In this document: positions 1 through 10,138 of the stretch, one piece after another
How positions within the stretch are numbered: the first letter of the stretch is position 1
Layout of the letters: each line of letters begins with the position of its first letter
NCBI RefSeq assembly: GCF_900105075.1
Contig: NZ_FNSK01000001.1
Location: 1,687,001-1,751,000, forward strand
Direction of reading: 5' to 3'
Source: Rhodobacter sp. 24-YEA-8
Lineage (GTDB): Bacteria; Pseudomonadota; Alphaproteobacteria; Rhodobacterales; Rhodobacteraceae
DNA length: 64,000 bases
Notes under the pieces: generated by a model
Database searches by the model: none
Told to the model about the DNA's origin: nothing
What the model saw: only the letters and a program-made list of their open reading frames with translations
Position numbers and translations under genes: made by a program

Positions 1-1
1 T

Positions 2-610
2 GTCCTGCTCGGGCTTTATACCGAACGCGACGCGGCGGCGTCGGGCGGGGTCTGGGACCGGGTCGATGCGTTCCAGGCCTTCGATGCGGCAATGCAGTCG
101 AAAGACAAGACCCGGATTGCAGCGACATTGCCGCCGGTCTGGGCGAGGATGCAGGAAGCCGAGCTCGAAGTGCCCTTCGCCTCGCTTTACGGCCCCCCCC
201 TGGCGGCGCTGGATCTGCCGCCGGATGTCGCGCGGATCGCCTTCCGCATCGGATTGCTGTCACCGCAATACGAGGCCATCGCCAGCGCGCATAAGGCGCT
301 GGACGAGACCGAGATCTTCCTGACGGGGCTGGCGCTTGGCGATATTACTGGGCTGCGTGCGCCGGATATGATGGGCCGCGCCATCGCCCCGGCCTTCCTG
401 ACGCCGGAAATCTCCGACGAGGCGCGTATGCTTCTGGAAGGGATGCGGCTTGGCGAGGCGATTTTGCTGGCGATTGAAGACATCCAGCGTGGCGTTGACG
501 GCAATGTTTCGGGGGTGACACGCGGCCTGTCACTGCTGCGCAAGGTGAAGCTGGAAAATGTCGCCCGCCGCACCGCGCTGGAACTGATGATCCTCGAGCG
601 GCGGGGCTGA
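2..610 (+). CDS. Conserved hypothetical protein, 5' end outside window
   Basis: The reading frame is open from the window edge to a TGA at 608-610, giving about 202 visible residues. The true start lies upstream; the internal Met at 92 is not convincing because clear coding sequence precedes it. The protein is rich in Ala and Leu, looks helical and soluble, and shows no signal peptide, membrane segment or motif I recognise. The stop is 4 bases before the xerD start, so the two are probably cotranscribed. I do not recognise the family and assign no function. Confidence 0.65.
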   Translation, partial: VLLGLYTERDAAASGGVWDRVDAFQAFDAAMQSKDKTRIAATLPPVWARMQEAELEVPFASLYGPPLAALDLPPDVARIAFRIGLLSPQYEAIASAHKALDETEIFLTGLALGDITGLRAPDMMGRAIAPAFLTPEISDEARMLLEGMRLGEAILLAIEDIQRGVDGNVSGVTRGLSLLRKVKLENVARRTALELMILERRG

Positions 611-614
611 GCCG

Positions 615-1601
615 ATGACAGGCCCGACAGCTGGCACAAAAGGGGGGAAACCGCCGGTCAATCCGGCCTGGCGCTGGATCTCGACCTTTCTCGATGCCAT
701 CGCAGCCGAAGCTGGCGCGGCGCGCAATACCAGCCTTGCCTATGGCCGCGACCTCAGGGATTTCGCCGAATGGGTTGCGGCCGAGGGGCATGATATCGCG
801 ACGCTCGACCGTATGACCATCGAGGCCTATCTGGTCCATTGCGACGCCCAGGGGCTTTCGGCCGCAACACGCGCGCGGCGGCTCTCGTCGATTCGCCAGC
901 TCTACCGTTTCGCTTTTGAGGAAGGCTGGCGCGAGGACAATCCCGGGCTGCGGATTTCCGGCCCCGGCAAATCGAAAAGCCTGCCGAAGACGCTTTCGGT
1001 CGAAGAGATCACCCGGCTGCTGGATGCCGCAGCCGGACATGGCCGCAGCCCGGCAGACCGGCTGCGCAACACAGCCCTGATGGAGCTGCTTTATGCCACC
1101 GGCATGCGGGTGAGCGAGCTGGTGACCCTGCCCCAGGCGGCAGTGCGCGGCAATCCGGCGATGATCCTTGTCCGCGGCAAGGGCGATAAAGAACGGATGG
1201 TGCCGCTCTCGCCCCCGGCGCGCGCGGCGGTTGCGGACTGGCTGACCGCGTTGGACACGCGCGAGGCCGCCCAGAAAGCCGCTGGCCAGCCCGTATCGAA
1301 ATACCTCTTTCCGGGCAGTGGCGCAGACGGGCATATGACCCGGCAAAGCTTTTTCGTGCTGATCAAGGCCATGGCGGTTGCCGCCGGGATCTCGCCGGCA
1401 AAGGTCACTCCGCATGTGCTGCGCCACGCTTTCGCGACGCATCTTCTGGCAGGGGGCGCCGATCTGCGGGTGATCCAGACGCTTTTGGGTCATGCCGATC
1501 TGGGCACCACCGAGATCTATACCCATGTGCTGGAAGATGAGCTGAAAGACCTCGTCTATAATCACCATCCGCTGGCGAAACTGCCGGGAAAACCTGGCTG
1601 A
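615..1601 (+). CDS. xerD: Site-specific tyrosine recombinase XerD
   Basis: A 328-residue tyrosine recombinase that, with XerC, resolves chromosome dimers at dif near the division septum. The N-terminal SAM-like core-binding domain spans roughly residues 18-110 and the catalytic domain 125-320. The catalytic set is complete: Arg165 in GMRVSEL, Lys189 in RGKGDKER, His267 and Arg270 in HVLRH, His293 in LLGHADL, and the nucleophile Tyr302 in TTEIYTHV. The TTEIYTHV form is more typical of XerD than XerC. Length is normal for the family. It starts 4 bases after the upstream unknown gene. XerC is the only serious alternative. Confidence 0.93.
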   Translation: MTGPTAGTKGGKPPVNPAWRWISTFLDAIAAEAGAARNTSLAYGRDLRDFAEWVAAEGHDIATLDRMTIEAYLVHCDAQGLSAATRARRLSSIRQLYRFAFEEGWREDNPGLRISGPGKSKSLPKTLSVEEITRLLDAAAGHGRSPADRLRNTALMELLYATGMRVSELVTLPQAAVRGNPAMILVRGKGDKERMVPLSPPARAAVADWLTALDTREAAQKAAGQPVSKYLFPGSGADGHMTRQSFFVLIKAMAVAAGISPAKVTPHVLRHAFATHLLAGGADLRVIQTLLGHADLGTTEIYTHVLEDELKDLVYNHHPLAKLPGKPG

Positions 1602-1699
1602 TCCGTACGGGTCATGCCCCTGCCCCCCACGGCTGAGACACGAAAACCCGGCACTTCAGTGTGTTCGTGCCACAGGCCGGGCCCTGCCTCCTGGCGAAT

Positions 1700-1713
1700 T
1701 TGATCCTGATCAA
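1700..1713 (+). promoter_or_regulatory. FNR/FnrL-type binding site upstream of ctaD
   Basis: The sequence TTGATCCTGATCAA matches the FNR consensus TTGAT-N4-ATCAA at every fixed position. It lies 116 bases upstream of the ctaD start, in the 227-bp gap after xerD. In Rhodobacteraceae, FnrL or FnrP senses loss of oxygen. A site here suggests oxygen control of the aa3 oxidase; whether it activates or represses cannot be told without a mapped promoter. Confidence 0.75.
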
Positions 1714-1828
1714 TTCATCGTTGCGGCCCTTCGCCGCGCCCGCTAAACACGGATCAGCAAGGGAATGAGGCCCCAGCCACTGGCGTAAGCCCGGGCGTGG
1801 GGCCGAAGTGCAATAGCGGGAGACGCCT

Positions 1829-3499
1829 ATGGCGGATGCAGCCATCCACGGGCATGACCATGACAAGCGCGGATTTTTCGTCCGCTGGTTCATGTCCACC
1901 AACCACAAAGATATCGGGATTCTCTATCTGTTCACGGCGGCAATCGTCGGGCTGATCTCGGTCATCTTCACCGTCTATATGCGGATGGAGCTGATGGAGC
2001 CGGGCGTACAGTATATGTGCGCCGAAGGAATGCGTCTGACCGCAGCGGCGCCCGGAGAATGTACTCCGAACGGCCATCTGTGGAACGTGACCGTCACCGC
2101 GCATGGCATCCTGATGATGTTCTTCGTGGTGATTCCGGCGCTGTTCGGCGGTTTCGGCAACTATTTCATGCCGCTGCAGATCGGCGCGCCGGATATGGCT
2201 TTCCCGCGCATGAATAACCTCTCCTACTGGCTCTATGTTGCAGGGACCGCGCTGGCCGTGGCCTCGCTCTTTGCGCCGGGCGGTGACGGGCAGCCGGGAT
2301 CGGGCGTGGGCTGGGTGCTTTACCCGCCGCTTTCGGAAAAAGAAGCCGGTTTCTCGATGGATCTGGCGATCTTCGCTGTTCACCTGTCGGGGGCTTCCTC
2401 GATCGTCGGCTCGATCAACATCATCACCACCTTCCTCAACATGCGCGCGCCTGGCATGACCATGCATAAGGTGCCGCTGTTCGCCTGGTCGGTCTTTGTG
2501 ACCGCCTGGCTGATCCTGCTGGCGCTGCCGGTTCTGGCTGGTGCAATCACCATGCTGCTGACCGACCGTAACTTCGGCACATCGTTCTTCGTGCCCGAAG
2601 GTGGCGGCGACCCGATCCTTTACCAGCATATCCTGTGGTTCTTCGGCCACCCGGAAGTGTACATCATCGTGCTCCCGGCCTTTGGCATCATCAGCCAGGT
2701 CGTGGCGACCTTCGCGAAAAAGCCGGTCTTTGGCTATCTGCCGATGGTCTATGCGATGGTCGGGATCGGTGTTCTGGGCTTCGTCGTCTGGGCGCACCAC
2801 ATGTATACCGTCGGCATGTCGCTCTCGCAGCAAAGCTATTTCATGATGGCGACCATGATCATCGCAGTGCCGACCGGCATCAAGGTGTTCAGCTGGATCG
2901 CAACCATGTGGGGCGGCTCGGTCGAATTCAAAACCCCGATGCTCTTCGCCTTCGGCTTCCTCTTCCTCTTCACCGTTGGCGGTGTGACCGGGGTTGTGCT
3001 GTCGCAGGCACCGCTGGACCGTGGCTACCACGACACCTATTACGTCGTCGCCCATTTCCACTATGTGATGTCGCTGGGCGCCGTCTTCGGGATCTTTGCC
3101 GGGGTCTATTTCTGGATCGGCAAGATGTCGGGCCGCCAATATCCGGAATTCGCAGGCAAGCTGCATTTCTGGGCGATGTTCATCGGCGCGAACCTGACCT
3201 TCTTCCCGCAGCACTTCCTTGGCCGTCAGGGCATGCCGCGTCGTTACATCGACTACCCGGTGCAGTTCGAATACTGGAACTACATCTCCTCGATCGGCGC
3301 GTTCATCTCGTTTGCTTCGTTCCTCTTCTTCATCGGCATCGTGTTCTACACCCTGTTTGCAGGCCGCCGCGTGACCGAGAACAACTACTGGAACGAATAT
3401 GCCGACACGCTGGAGTGGACCCTGCCCTGCCCGCCGCCGGAGCATACGTTCGAAACGCTTCCCAAGCGTGAGGACTGGGACCGTTCGCACAGCCACTGA
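1829..3499 (+). CDS. ctaD: Cytochrome c oxidase subunit I (aa3-type)
   Basis: The catalytic subunit of the aa3 haem-copper oxidase, an inner-membrane proton pump that reduces oxygen to water; 556 residues and about 12 membrane spans. Ligands are visible: His92 and His411 for haem a, His409 for haem a3, and His274, His323 and His324 for CuB. The Tyr278 partner of the His-Tyr crosslink lies in GHPEVY. D-channel residues Asp122 and Glu276 and K-channel Lys352 are present, so this is an A-type pump. The start follows GGGAG at about 8 bases. The other cta subunit genes are not adjacent; the gene stands alone between an FNR-type box and a strong terminator. Confidence 0.98.
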   Translation: MADAAIHGHDHDKRGFFVRWFMSTNHKDIGILYLFTAAIVGLISVIFTVYMRMELMEPGVQYMCAEGMRLTAAAPGECTPNGHLWNVTVTAHGILMMFFVVIPALFGGFGNYFMPLQIGAPDMAFPRMNNLSYWLYVAGTALAVASLFAPGGDGQPGSGVGWVLYPPLSEKEAGFSMDLAIFAVHLSGASSIVGSINIITTFLNMRAPGMTMHKVPLFAWSVFVTAWLILLALPVLAGAITMLLTDRNFGTSFFVPEGGGDPILYQHILWFFGHPEVYIIVLPAFGIISQVVATFAKKPVFGYLPMVYAMVGIGVLGFVVWAHHMYTVGMSLSQQSYFMMATMIIAVPTGIKVFSWIATMWGGSVEFKTPMLFAFGFLFLFTVGGVTGVVLSQAPLDRGYHDTYYVVAHFHYVMSLGAVFGIFAGVYFWIGKMSGRQYPEFAGKLHFWAMFIGANLTFFPQHFLGRQGMPRRYIDYPVQFEYWNYISSIGAFISFASFLFFIGIVFYTLFAGRRVTENNYWNEYADTLEWTLPCPPPEHTFETLPKREDWDRSHSH

Positions 3500-3523
3500 G
3501 CGGATGTGACAATCCTGAATCTG

Positions 3524-3556
3524 AAAAGGCCCCGGAGATTTCTCCGGGGCCTTTGC
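3524..3556 (+). terminator. Rho-independent terminator of ctaD
   Basis: An 11-bp GC-rich stem (GGCCCCGGAGA paired with TCTCCGGGGCC) is flanked by AAAA and TTT, 25 bases after the ctaD stop. The A/T flanks would let it work on both strands. Confidence 0.85.
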
Positions 3557-3622
3557 CTTTGGCGGCGACGCGGTTTATGCGACAGATCAGACGATCAGGC
3601 ATAAGTTCAGTTCGGATCCGCC

Positions 3623-4135
3623 ATGCCCTATCACTGGTCAAGGCCCGCAGACGGGCCGGAACATCTGCACCTGGTGCCCTATTCCGCACTGAGCCGGCCG
3701 GGCTTTGCCTGGTTCATCGGCGCCACTGCCGCGCTGATCGCGCTGCCGCTGCTTTCCGTGATTGCGACGCCGGTTTTCTGGGGGCTGCTGCCATTTCTTC
3801 TGATCACACTGACGATGATCTGGCTGGCGCTGAAACGGTCCTGGAGCGACCGTAGCATCACCGAAGATCTGCAGCTGAGCCGGGATCATATCAGCCTCAC
3901 CCGGCGCGGCCCGCGTGGCCGGGTCCAGAACTGGGAGGCCAATCCCTATTGGGTCAGCGTGCATCTCTGTCCGAATGACGGGGAAAACAGCGGGCCGGTG
4001 CCGGATTACCTGACCCTGCGCGGCAGTGAACGCGAGGTTGAACTCGGCGCCTTCCTCACCCCCGAAGAGCGCCGCAGGCTCGCGCAAGAGCTGCGCGAGG
4101 CGCTGGCCCGGGCGAAAGCTGCCGACCGGGCCTGA
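3623..4135 (+). CDS. DUF2244 domain membrane protein
   Basis: A 170-residue protein of the DUF2244 family, common in Alphaproteobacteria and of unknown biochemical role. A short soluble N-terminus is followed by two adjacent hydrophobic segments at about residues 28-67, then a cytoplasmic part with a Trp-rich block (VQNWEANPYWVSVHL) and a charged C-terminal helix. The gene starts 124 bases after ctaD but behind a strong terminator, so it is probably transcribed separately. Family members are often found near respiratory oxidase genes, as here, but this does not establish a function. Confidence 0.85.
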   Translation: MPYHWSRPADGPEHLHLVPYSALSRPGFAWFIGATAALIALPLLSVIATPVFWGLLPFLLITLTMIWLALKRSWSDRSITEDLQLSRDHISLTRRGPRGRVQNWEANPYWVSVHLCPNDGENSGPVPDYLTLRGSEREVELGAFLTPEERRRLAQELREALARAKAADRA

Positions 4136-4186
4136 TCCTCAGAAAACAGAGCCGGGGCCGGGCTGGCTCCGACCCGGAACCTGGCC

Positions 4187-4648
4187 TCAGGCCAGCCTGG
4201 CGCGGATCGTGGCACCGACCTGCGCGAAATCCATCTGGCCGGTGTATTTCTCTTTCAGCTCCGCCATCACCCGGCCCATATCGCGGATCGAATTCGCGCC
4301 AAGCGCTGCGATGGTCTGGTCGATCACCGCCGCCGCTTCTTCGGGATCCATCTGGCGCGGCAGGAATTCCGAGATCACCTTCACCTCGGCAAGTTCCTTT
4401 TCAGCCAGCTCCAGCCGGCCGCCTTCCTCATAGATACGGGCGGATTCCTGGCGCTGTTTCACCAGCTTGCCCAGCAGAGCCAGCAATTCGCTGTCCGCGA
4501 CGCCCTCATCGCCACGCCCCTCGCCGCGCGCTGCAATGTCACGATCCTTGATCGCGGCATTGATCAGCCTGAGCGTCGAGGTCCGCGCAGAATCGCGGGT
4601 CTTCATCGCCTCTTTCATCGCCTCATTCAGGCTGTTGCGCAGGCTCAT
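4187..4648 (-). CDS. GatB/YqeY domain-containing protein
   Basis: A 153-residue YqeY-family protein, related to the C-terminal helical domain of the amidotransferase subunit GatB, which contacts tRNA. The precise role of free-standing YqeY proteins is not established. I chose the ATG at 4646-4648 (MSLRNSLNEAMKEAM) because AGGAGC lies just upstream and family members begin this way; the frame is open 27 codons further back without a good ribosome site. The family features are present: an N-terminal basic helix with RLINAAIKD and a central QRQESARIYEEGGR. It is divergent from carA, an arrangement common in Rhodobacterales. Confidence 0.88.
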   Translation of the reverse strand: MSLRNSLNEAMKEAMKTRDSARTSTLRLINAAIKDRDIAARGEGRGDEGVADSELLALLGKLVKQRQESARIYEEGGRLELAEKELAEVKVISEFLPRQMDPEEAAAVIDQTIAALGANSIRDMGRVMAELKEKYTGQMDFAQVGATIRARLA

Positions 4649-4764
4649 CGCGGGGCTCCTTCTCGGTCCGGCGTCTAATCTGCCATGCGGCACCGATTCC
4701 GGCAAGTCACCACCTTTGAACCAAGACACTGATTTTTCACAACAATATCAAAGACCCCAAAGCC

Positions 4765-4793
4765 TTGACCCTGCCCTGGCAGAGGCATAGGTT
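4765..4793 (+). promoter_or_regulatory. Candidate sigma-70 promoter for carA
   Basis: TTGACC (-35) and TAGGTT (-10) are separated by exactly 17 bases and end 50 bases before the carA start. The -10 is weak, but GC-rich alphaproteobacterial promoters often are. Confidence 0.4.
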
Positions 4794-4843
4794 GCGCCCG
4801 TTTAGCCAGCACACCAGAATCCTCTCACGCTCCGGAGCCAATC

Positions 4844-6001
<1,158 letters not shown>

Positions 6002-6007
6002 GGGTAC

Positions 6008-6031
6008 AGGCCCGGAGTATTCCGGGCCCGA
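6008..6031 (+). terminator. Hairpin after carA
   Basis: GGCCCGGA and TCCGGGCC pair around a GTAT loop just after the carA stop. There is no T-run, so its efficiency as an intrinsic terminator is uncertain. Confidence 0.5.
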
Positions 6032-6095
6032 CCAATCAGACTTAACCGCCCGTTAACTGATCCCTGCGCAATCTCGGGCCCGGAAGTGACCCGGG

Positions 6096-8096
6096 ATGCG
6101 CAGTGCGATGACGGTTCGGCATTTGATCAGTATCGGTGGCGCCTCGCCCCTGGACTTGGGGTATGAGACTGTCACGCCGCGAAAAGCGCGGTGGAACGGA
6201 TCCCTTCGTCAGCCCTGCGGCCTTCACGCGGACGTCACACAGGACCGGCCTACGCGCTCTGACGCGCGGCCGGATCCTTTCGCGATTGCACTCCTGCGCC
6301 ATGGGCTGATCCGGCCCGAACAACCCGGCTCTGCGGCTTCGGCACGGCACAGTTCGGCAGCAGGTGATTGCGTTCCGCCGCATGGCACCCTGGCCGAAGA
6401 TGATCTCCTCGCCGCAGCCCGCGACCATTTCGGCGCGCCGTTTGTCGATCCGCTGTCCCCACCACCCGAAGCGGCCGCGATTGACCGGCTCGGGCTTGGT
6501 TTCTGTCAACGGCATGGCATTCTGCCCTTACGGCGCGCCGGGGCAGTGACGATGGTCGCAACTTCGCGACCCGAGGCTTTCGCCCGGCTGCGCCCGGTGA
6601 TCGAGGCACAGATCGGCCCGGTTCTGATGGCGCTGGCACCTGCCGCTTCCATCGCCCGGGCGCTGATGCTGGTGCGCGGCTCACAGATTGCCCATACCGC
6701 CGAGACCAGGGTGACGGCCGATCTCTCCTGCCGCGACTGGGGCGGGATCGGGCTCAGGCTGATCGCCGCCGCAATGGCGGCCAGCCTTCTGGCAAGCGTT
6801 GCGAATTTCCCGATCAGCACCGGGCTTTCACTGTTGTTTTTGGCGCTTGGCTCGATGGTGCTGTCGACGCTGATGAAACTGGTCTGCGCGATCGCCACCC
6901 TGCGTCACCGCCCCCTGCCCCCGCCTTGCCCGGCGGCCGGGCCGCTGCCCGGGGTCTCGCTCCTTGTTGCACTCTATCATGAAAGCGATATCGCGCCGCG
7001 CCTCATACGACGGCTGTCCCGGCTCGATTATCCCCGCGACCTGCTGGAAGTGGTGCTCGCGGTCGAGGCGGAAGACCATTCGACCCGCGCCGCGCTGGAA
7101 AACGCCGGCCTGCCGGCCTGGATGCGGATCGTTGTGGTTCCGCCGGGCCGGGTTAAGACAAAGCCACGCGCGCTGAATGTGGCACTTGACCACTGCCAGG
7201 GCGCGATTATCGGCGTCTATGATGCCGAGGATGCGCCCGAAGCCGATCAGATCCGCCGCGTCGTCGCCCATTTTCGCCAGAGCGATTCGGGTCTCGCCTG
7301 CATTCAGGGGGTGCTGGATTATTATAACCCGGCGACCAACTGGATCGCGCGCATGTTCACCATCGAATATGCCGCCTGGTTCCGGCTGATTCTGCCTGGC
7401 GTGGCACGGCTCGGGCTGATGGTGCCGCTCGGGGGGACAACGCTGTTCTTTCGCCGAGATGTGCTGGAAGAGCTTGGCGCCTGGGATTCGCATAATGTCA
7501 CCGAAGATGCCGATCTCGGCATCCGGCTGGCGCGCGCCGGCTACCGCACCGGGCTTTTGTCAACGGTCACCCGCGAAGAAGCCAATTGCCGCCCCTTCCC
7601 CTGGGTCAGACAGCGCTCGCGCTGGATCAAGGGCCATATGATGACCTGGATCGTCCATATGCGCAGTCCGCTCAGGCTCTGGCGCGAGGTCGGAACCCGC
7701 GCCTTCCTCGGCTTTCAGGTGATGTTCCTCTGCGCCGCGCTGCAAACGCTGCTGGCACCGCTGCTCTGGAGCTTCTGGATCATCGCTCTGGGGTTTTCGC
7801 ATCCCCTGGCCGAAGCCCTGCCCGCAGGCCTCACCTGGGCGATGCTGGGCGCCTTCCTGTTTTCTGCGGCGGTCGATTTCACCCTCGGCTGGCTGGCGTT
7901 GAAACAGGCCGGGCACAGGATCTCGAAATTCTGGGTCTTCACCCTGCATTTCTACCAGCCCCTCGCGACCTTCGCCGGTCTCAAGGCGCTGTGGGAGCTG
8001 ATCACCCGCCCGTTCTATTGGGACAAGACCAGCCACGGGATCTTCGATACTGTAGAGGCCGGCTGCGGTGCTGGCCGCAAGAAACCCTCAGGATGA
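6096..8096 (+). CDS. Membrane glycosyltransferase family 2, cellulose-synthase-like
   Basis: A 666-residue inner-membrane GT2 enzyme that probably builds or exports a polysaccharide of unknown identity. The N-terminal part (about residues 55-190) resembles the type II secretion ATPase N-terminal (MshEN-like) fold seen at the front of some GT2 enzymes. Two hydrophobic segments follow near 220-270. The catalytic domain has Asp376 and Asp379 (DAED), TED at 469-471 and QRSRW at 506-510, the hallmark of processive synthases. Further membrane segments lie at about 545-640. No bcs genes adjoin, so cellulose is not implied. The start is uncertain; an in-frame ATG at 6108 is equally plausible. Confidence 0.87.
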   Translation: MRSAMTVRHLISIGGASPLDLGYETVTPRKARWNGSLRQPCGLHADVTQDRPTRSDARPDPFAIALLRHGLIRPEQPGSAASARHSSAAGDCVPPHGTLAEDDLLAAARDHFGAPFVDPLSPPPEAAAIDRLGLGFCQRHGILPLRRAGAVTMVATSRPEAFARLRPVIEAQIGPVLMALAPAASIARALMLVRGSQIAHTAETRVTADLSCRDWGGIGLRLIAAAMAASLLASVANFPISTGLSLLFLALGSMVLSTLMKLVCAIATLRHRPLPPPCPAAGPLPGVSLLVALYHESDIAPRLIRRLSRLDYPRDLLEVVLAVEAEDHSTRAALENAGLPAWMRIVVVPPGRVKTKPRALNVALDHCQGAIIGVYDAEDAPEADQIRRVVAHFRQSDSGLACIQGVLDYYNPATNWIARMFTIEYAAWFRLILPGVARLGLMVPLGGTTLFFRRDVLEELGAWDSHNVTEDADLGIRLARAGYRTGLLSTVTREEANCRPFPWVRQRSRWIKGHMMTWIVHMRSPLRLWREVGTRAFLGFQVMFLCAALQTLLAPLLWSFWIIALGFSHPLAEALPAGLTWAMLGAFLFSAAVDFTLGWLALKQAGHRISKFWVFTLHFYQPLATFAGLKALWELITRPFYWDKTSHGIFDTVEAGCGAGRKKPSG

Positions 8097-8099
8097 GGT

Positions 8100-8735
8100 T
8101 CAGCGCAGTTTCAGCTCGCCCGCCTCAACCCTCAGACGCGTCTCAAAGGCCCGGCTGATATGGGTTTTCAGCGCGGTCCAGGCACTGTTTTCGTCACGCG
8201 CCGCAATCGCCGTCACAATCGCCTCATGTTCCGTGAGGGCGACCCCGTCCCGCCCCTCGGCGGCGAAAGAGGTCTGTGCCATCAAAGCCATCGAACGGTG
8301 CAGAAGATCCAGTTGCTGCACCAGAAAACGGTTATGGCTGGCAAGATGGATCTGGCGATGAAAGCGCTTATTCGCCCGGCTGAGCGCCGCCGGGTCCCCG
8401 CCAAGCAGCGCACGGTCATCGGCGACCATGCTTTGCAACACGCGGATTTCCTCTTCCGTCGCGTGACGCGCCGCCAGCCGCGCGGCAAGGCCTTCGAGTT
8501 CCGTCCTGACCGCGTAAAGCTCTGCCAGCTGATTATGATCCAGCGTCGCGACGATCAGGCTGCGCCCGTCGCGTTTCAGCATCGATTGCGTCTCGAGCCG
8601 CTGCAACGCCTCGCGCACCGGGGTCCGCGAGACCCCGAATCGTTCGGCCAGCTCGCTTTCAACCAGCCGCTCGCCGGGCCGGAACTCACGCGCTTCGATC
8701 GCTTCAAGGATCAGCGTATAGGCGTCTTTCTGCAC
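8100..8735 (-). CDS. GntR-family (FadR/FCD-type) transcriptional regulator
   Basis: A 211-residue DNA-binding regulator. The N-terminal winged helix-turn-helix (about residues 5-70) contains the family signature ELAERFGVSRTPVREALQRL. The C-terminal all-helical FCD domain (about 80-205) carries conserved histidines (FHRQIHLASHN and TEHEAIV) that usually bind a metal and sense a small acid. I chose the GTG at 8733-8735 because AGGAG lies 8 bases upstream; the frame continues 29 codons further back but lacks a ribosome site. The ligand is unknown. It is convergent with the glycosyltransferase, with 3 bases between the stops. Confidence 0.87.
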   Translation of the reverse strand: MQKDAYTLILEAIEAREFRPGERLVESELAERFGVSRTPVREALQRLETQSMLKRDGRSLIVATLDHNQLAELYAVRTELEGLAARLAARHATEEEIRVLQSMVADDRALLGGDPAALSRANKRFHRQIHLASHNRFLVQQLDLLHRSMALMAQTSFAAEGRDGVALTEHEAIVTAIAARDENSAWTALKTHISRAFETRLRVEAGELKLR

Positions 8736-8940
8736 TGGACCCGCTCCTGTTCGCGCATCATCGCGGCGCCATGATCTCGCCCCGGGGCCAACACAGCCGG
8801 CCAGAAAGCGCACGCCCCGCAACCCTGGCCGGGAACCCTAGAGGCGGGAACGACGGCAGGCAAGCCCGCCCCGTCCCGAAGCCTCGCGACTGCGCGCAAG
8901 TTCCGGCTGCATCCCGCCCGCGTCCATGCTAAGAAAGCCC

Positions 8941-9591
8941 ATGCCAAACGAAGCTTTCAGCAATATCAGCACCTGGGTCTTTGACCTCGACAACACGCTT
9001 TACCCCGCCGGGGCCTGCCTCTTTCCCCAGATCGAGCGCAAGATGACCGATTGGGTGATGCGCAATCTTGGCCTCGACGAGGCCAGCGCCGATGCGCTGC
9101 GCCATGGGTACTGGCAGGAACACGGCACCACGCTTGCCGGGCTGATGTCCGGCCATGATATTGATCCGTCAGATTTTCTGGCCTTCGTGCATGATATCGA
9201 TTTCTCGGGTCTCTCCCGCGACAATGCCCTTGCCCACCGCATCGCCGCGCTTCCGGGTCGGCGCATCGTTTTCACCAATGCCGACACGCTTTATGCCACC
9301 CGCGTGCTGGAACGGCGCGGCCTTTCCGGCCTGTTTGACGCGATCTATGGCATTGAAGAAGCCGGATATTTGCCAAAACCACGCCGCGATGCCTTTGATT
9401 GTATCGTCCGGCTTGACGGGTTCGACCCTGGGCGTGGCGCGATGTTCGAGGATGATCCGCGCAACCTGCTGGAACCGCACCGGATGGGGATGCGCACCGT
9501 CCTCGTCGCCCCCGAGCCGCTGGTTGAGGACCATATCCATCACAATACCGGCGATCTGCGCGACTTCCTTGACCGGCTTGCGGCCGGCTGA
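8941..9591 (+). CDS. HAD-family pyrimidine 5'-nucleotidase
   Basis: A 216-residue haloacid-dehalogenase-type phosphatase related to yeast Sdt1, probably removing phosphate from pyrimidine nucleotides or analogues. Motif I is FDLDNTLY, with the nucleophile Asp and the acid Asp two residues on. Motif II is VFTNAD, the motif III Lys lies in YLPKPRRDAF and motif IV in MFEDDPRNL. I prefer the ATG at 8941 (MPNEAF) to the in-frame ATG at 8926 because homologues begin close to the first Asp motif. It is divergent from the GntR regulator across about 200 bases. Confidence 0.87.
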   Translation: MPNEAFSNISTWVFDLDNTLYPAGACLFPQIERKMTDWVMRNLGLDEASADALRHGYWQEHGTTLAGLMSGHDIDPSDFLAFVHDIDFSGLSRDNALAHRIAALPGRRIVFTNADTLYATRVLERRGLSGLFDAIYGIEEAGYLPKPRRDAFDCIVRLDGFDPGRGAMFEDDPRNLLEPHRMGMRTVLVAPEPLVEDHIHHNTGDLRDFLDRLAAG

Positions 9592-9778
9592 ACCCGCCCC
9601 CGGCGGGGCCGACGGGACGCGAGGCAGATTGACGCAGTGCGACACCACGCCCCGCCCCTGCGGCCTGTCCGGCGGATGAAAGCCCGGTGGAAATGCGGTA
9701 TATCCCAATCAGTCATTGAAGATACGGCTTTCGCCCCCCCCTCTCCGGGGCGGCCAATGCCGTCAGAGGGATCCCGCC

Positions 9779-10024
9779 ATGTCCGACAGCCTCACCCTTG
9801 CAGCCCGCCCGGCGCGCCGCAGCCTTATCAGCCGTATCCCGCTGATTGGCCGGATCGCGCGCGAGATTGACCAGGATGTGAACAATTTCTTCTGGCTCCT
9901 GCCGGTGGTCATCCTTGGCCTCGTGCTTGGGATCAAGTTTTGGGGCATGGCTGCGCTCACCATGCTGGCGCTGGCCCTGGTGCCGGTTGTGTTCGCCTTT
10001 TTCATCGCAATCTCCTGGCCCTGA
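9779..10024 (+). CDS. Small two-helix membrane protein, unknown function
   Basis: An 81-residue protein with a basic amphipathic N-terminal half (about residues 9-28, several Arg) followed by two hydrophobic segments at about 34-52 and 56-78. The ATG at 9779 is preceded by AGAGGGA. The high hydrophobicity and good ribosome site support a real gene. I do not recognise a family. It lies 114 bases ahead of the UbiH-type gene on the same strand. Confidence 0.6.
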   Translation: MSDSLTLAARPARRSLISRIPLIGRIAREIDQDVNNFFWLLPVVILGLVLGIKFWGMAALTMLALALVPVVFAFFIAISWP

Positions 10025-10138
10025 ACGACCGCCTGCAAACGCCCGCCCGGGCGACATCCTGTCCACTGGCCCCGCGCGGGCCGAAGGCGTAGACTGGCGG
10101 CCGAAGCAGCCAGAGGGTCCCGAGGGAGTGAAACCGGC

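Noticed and set aside
1754..3496. A 580-codon open frame antisense to ctaD
   Set aside because: It is the mirror of a strongly conserved oxidase gene, the translation is His/Arg/Asp-rich with no family resemblance, and long antisense frames are common in GC-rich genes.
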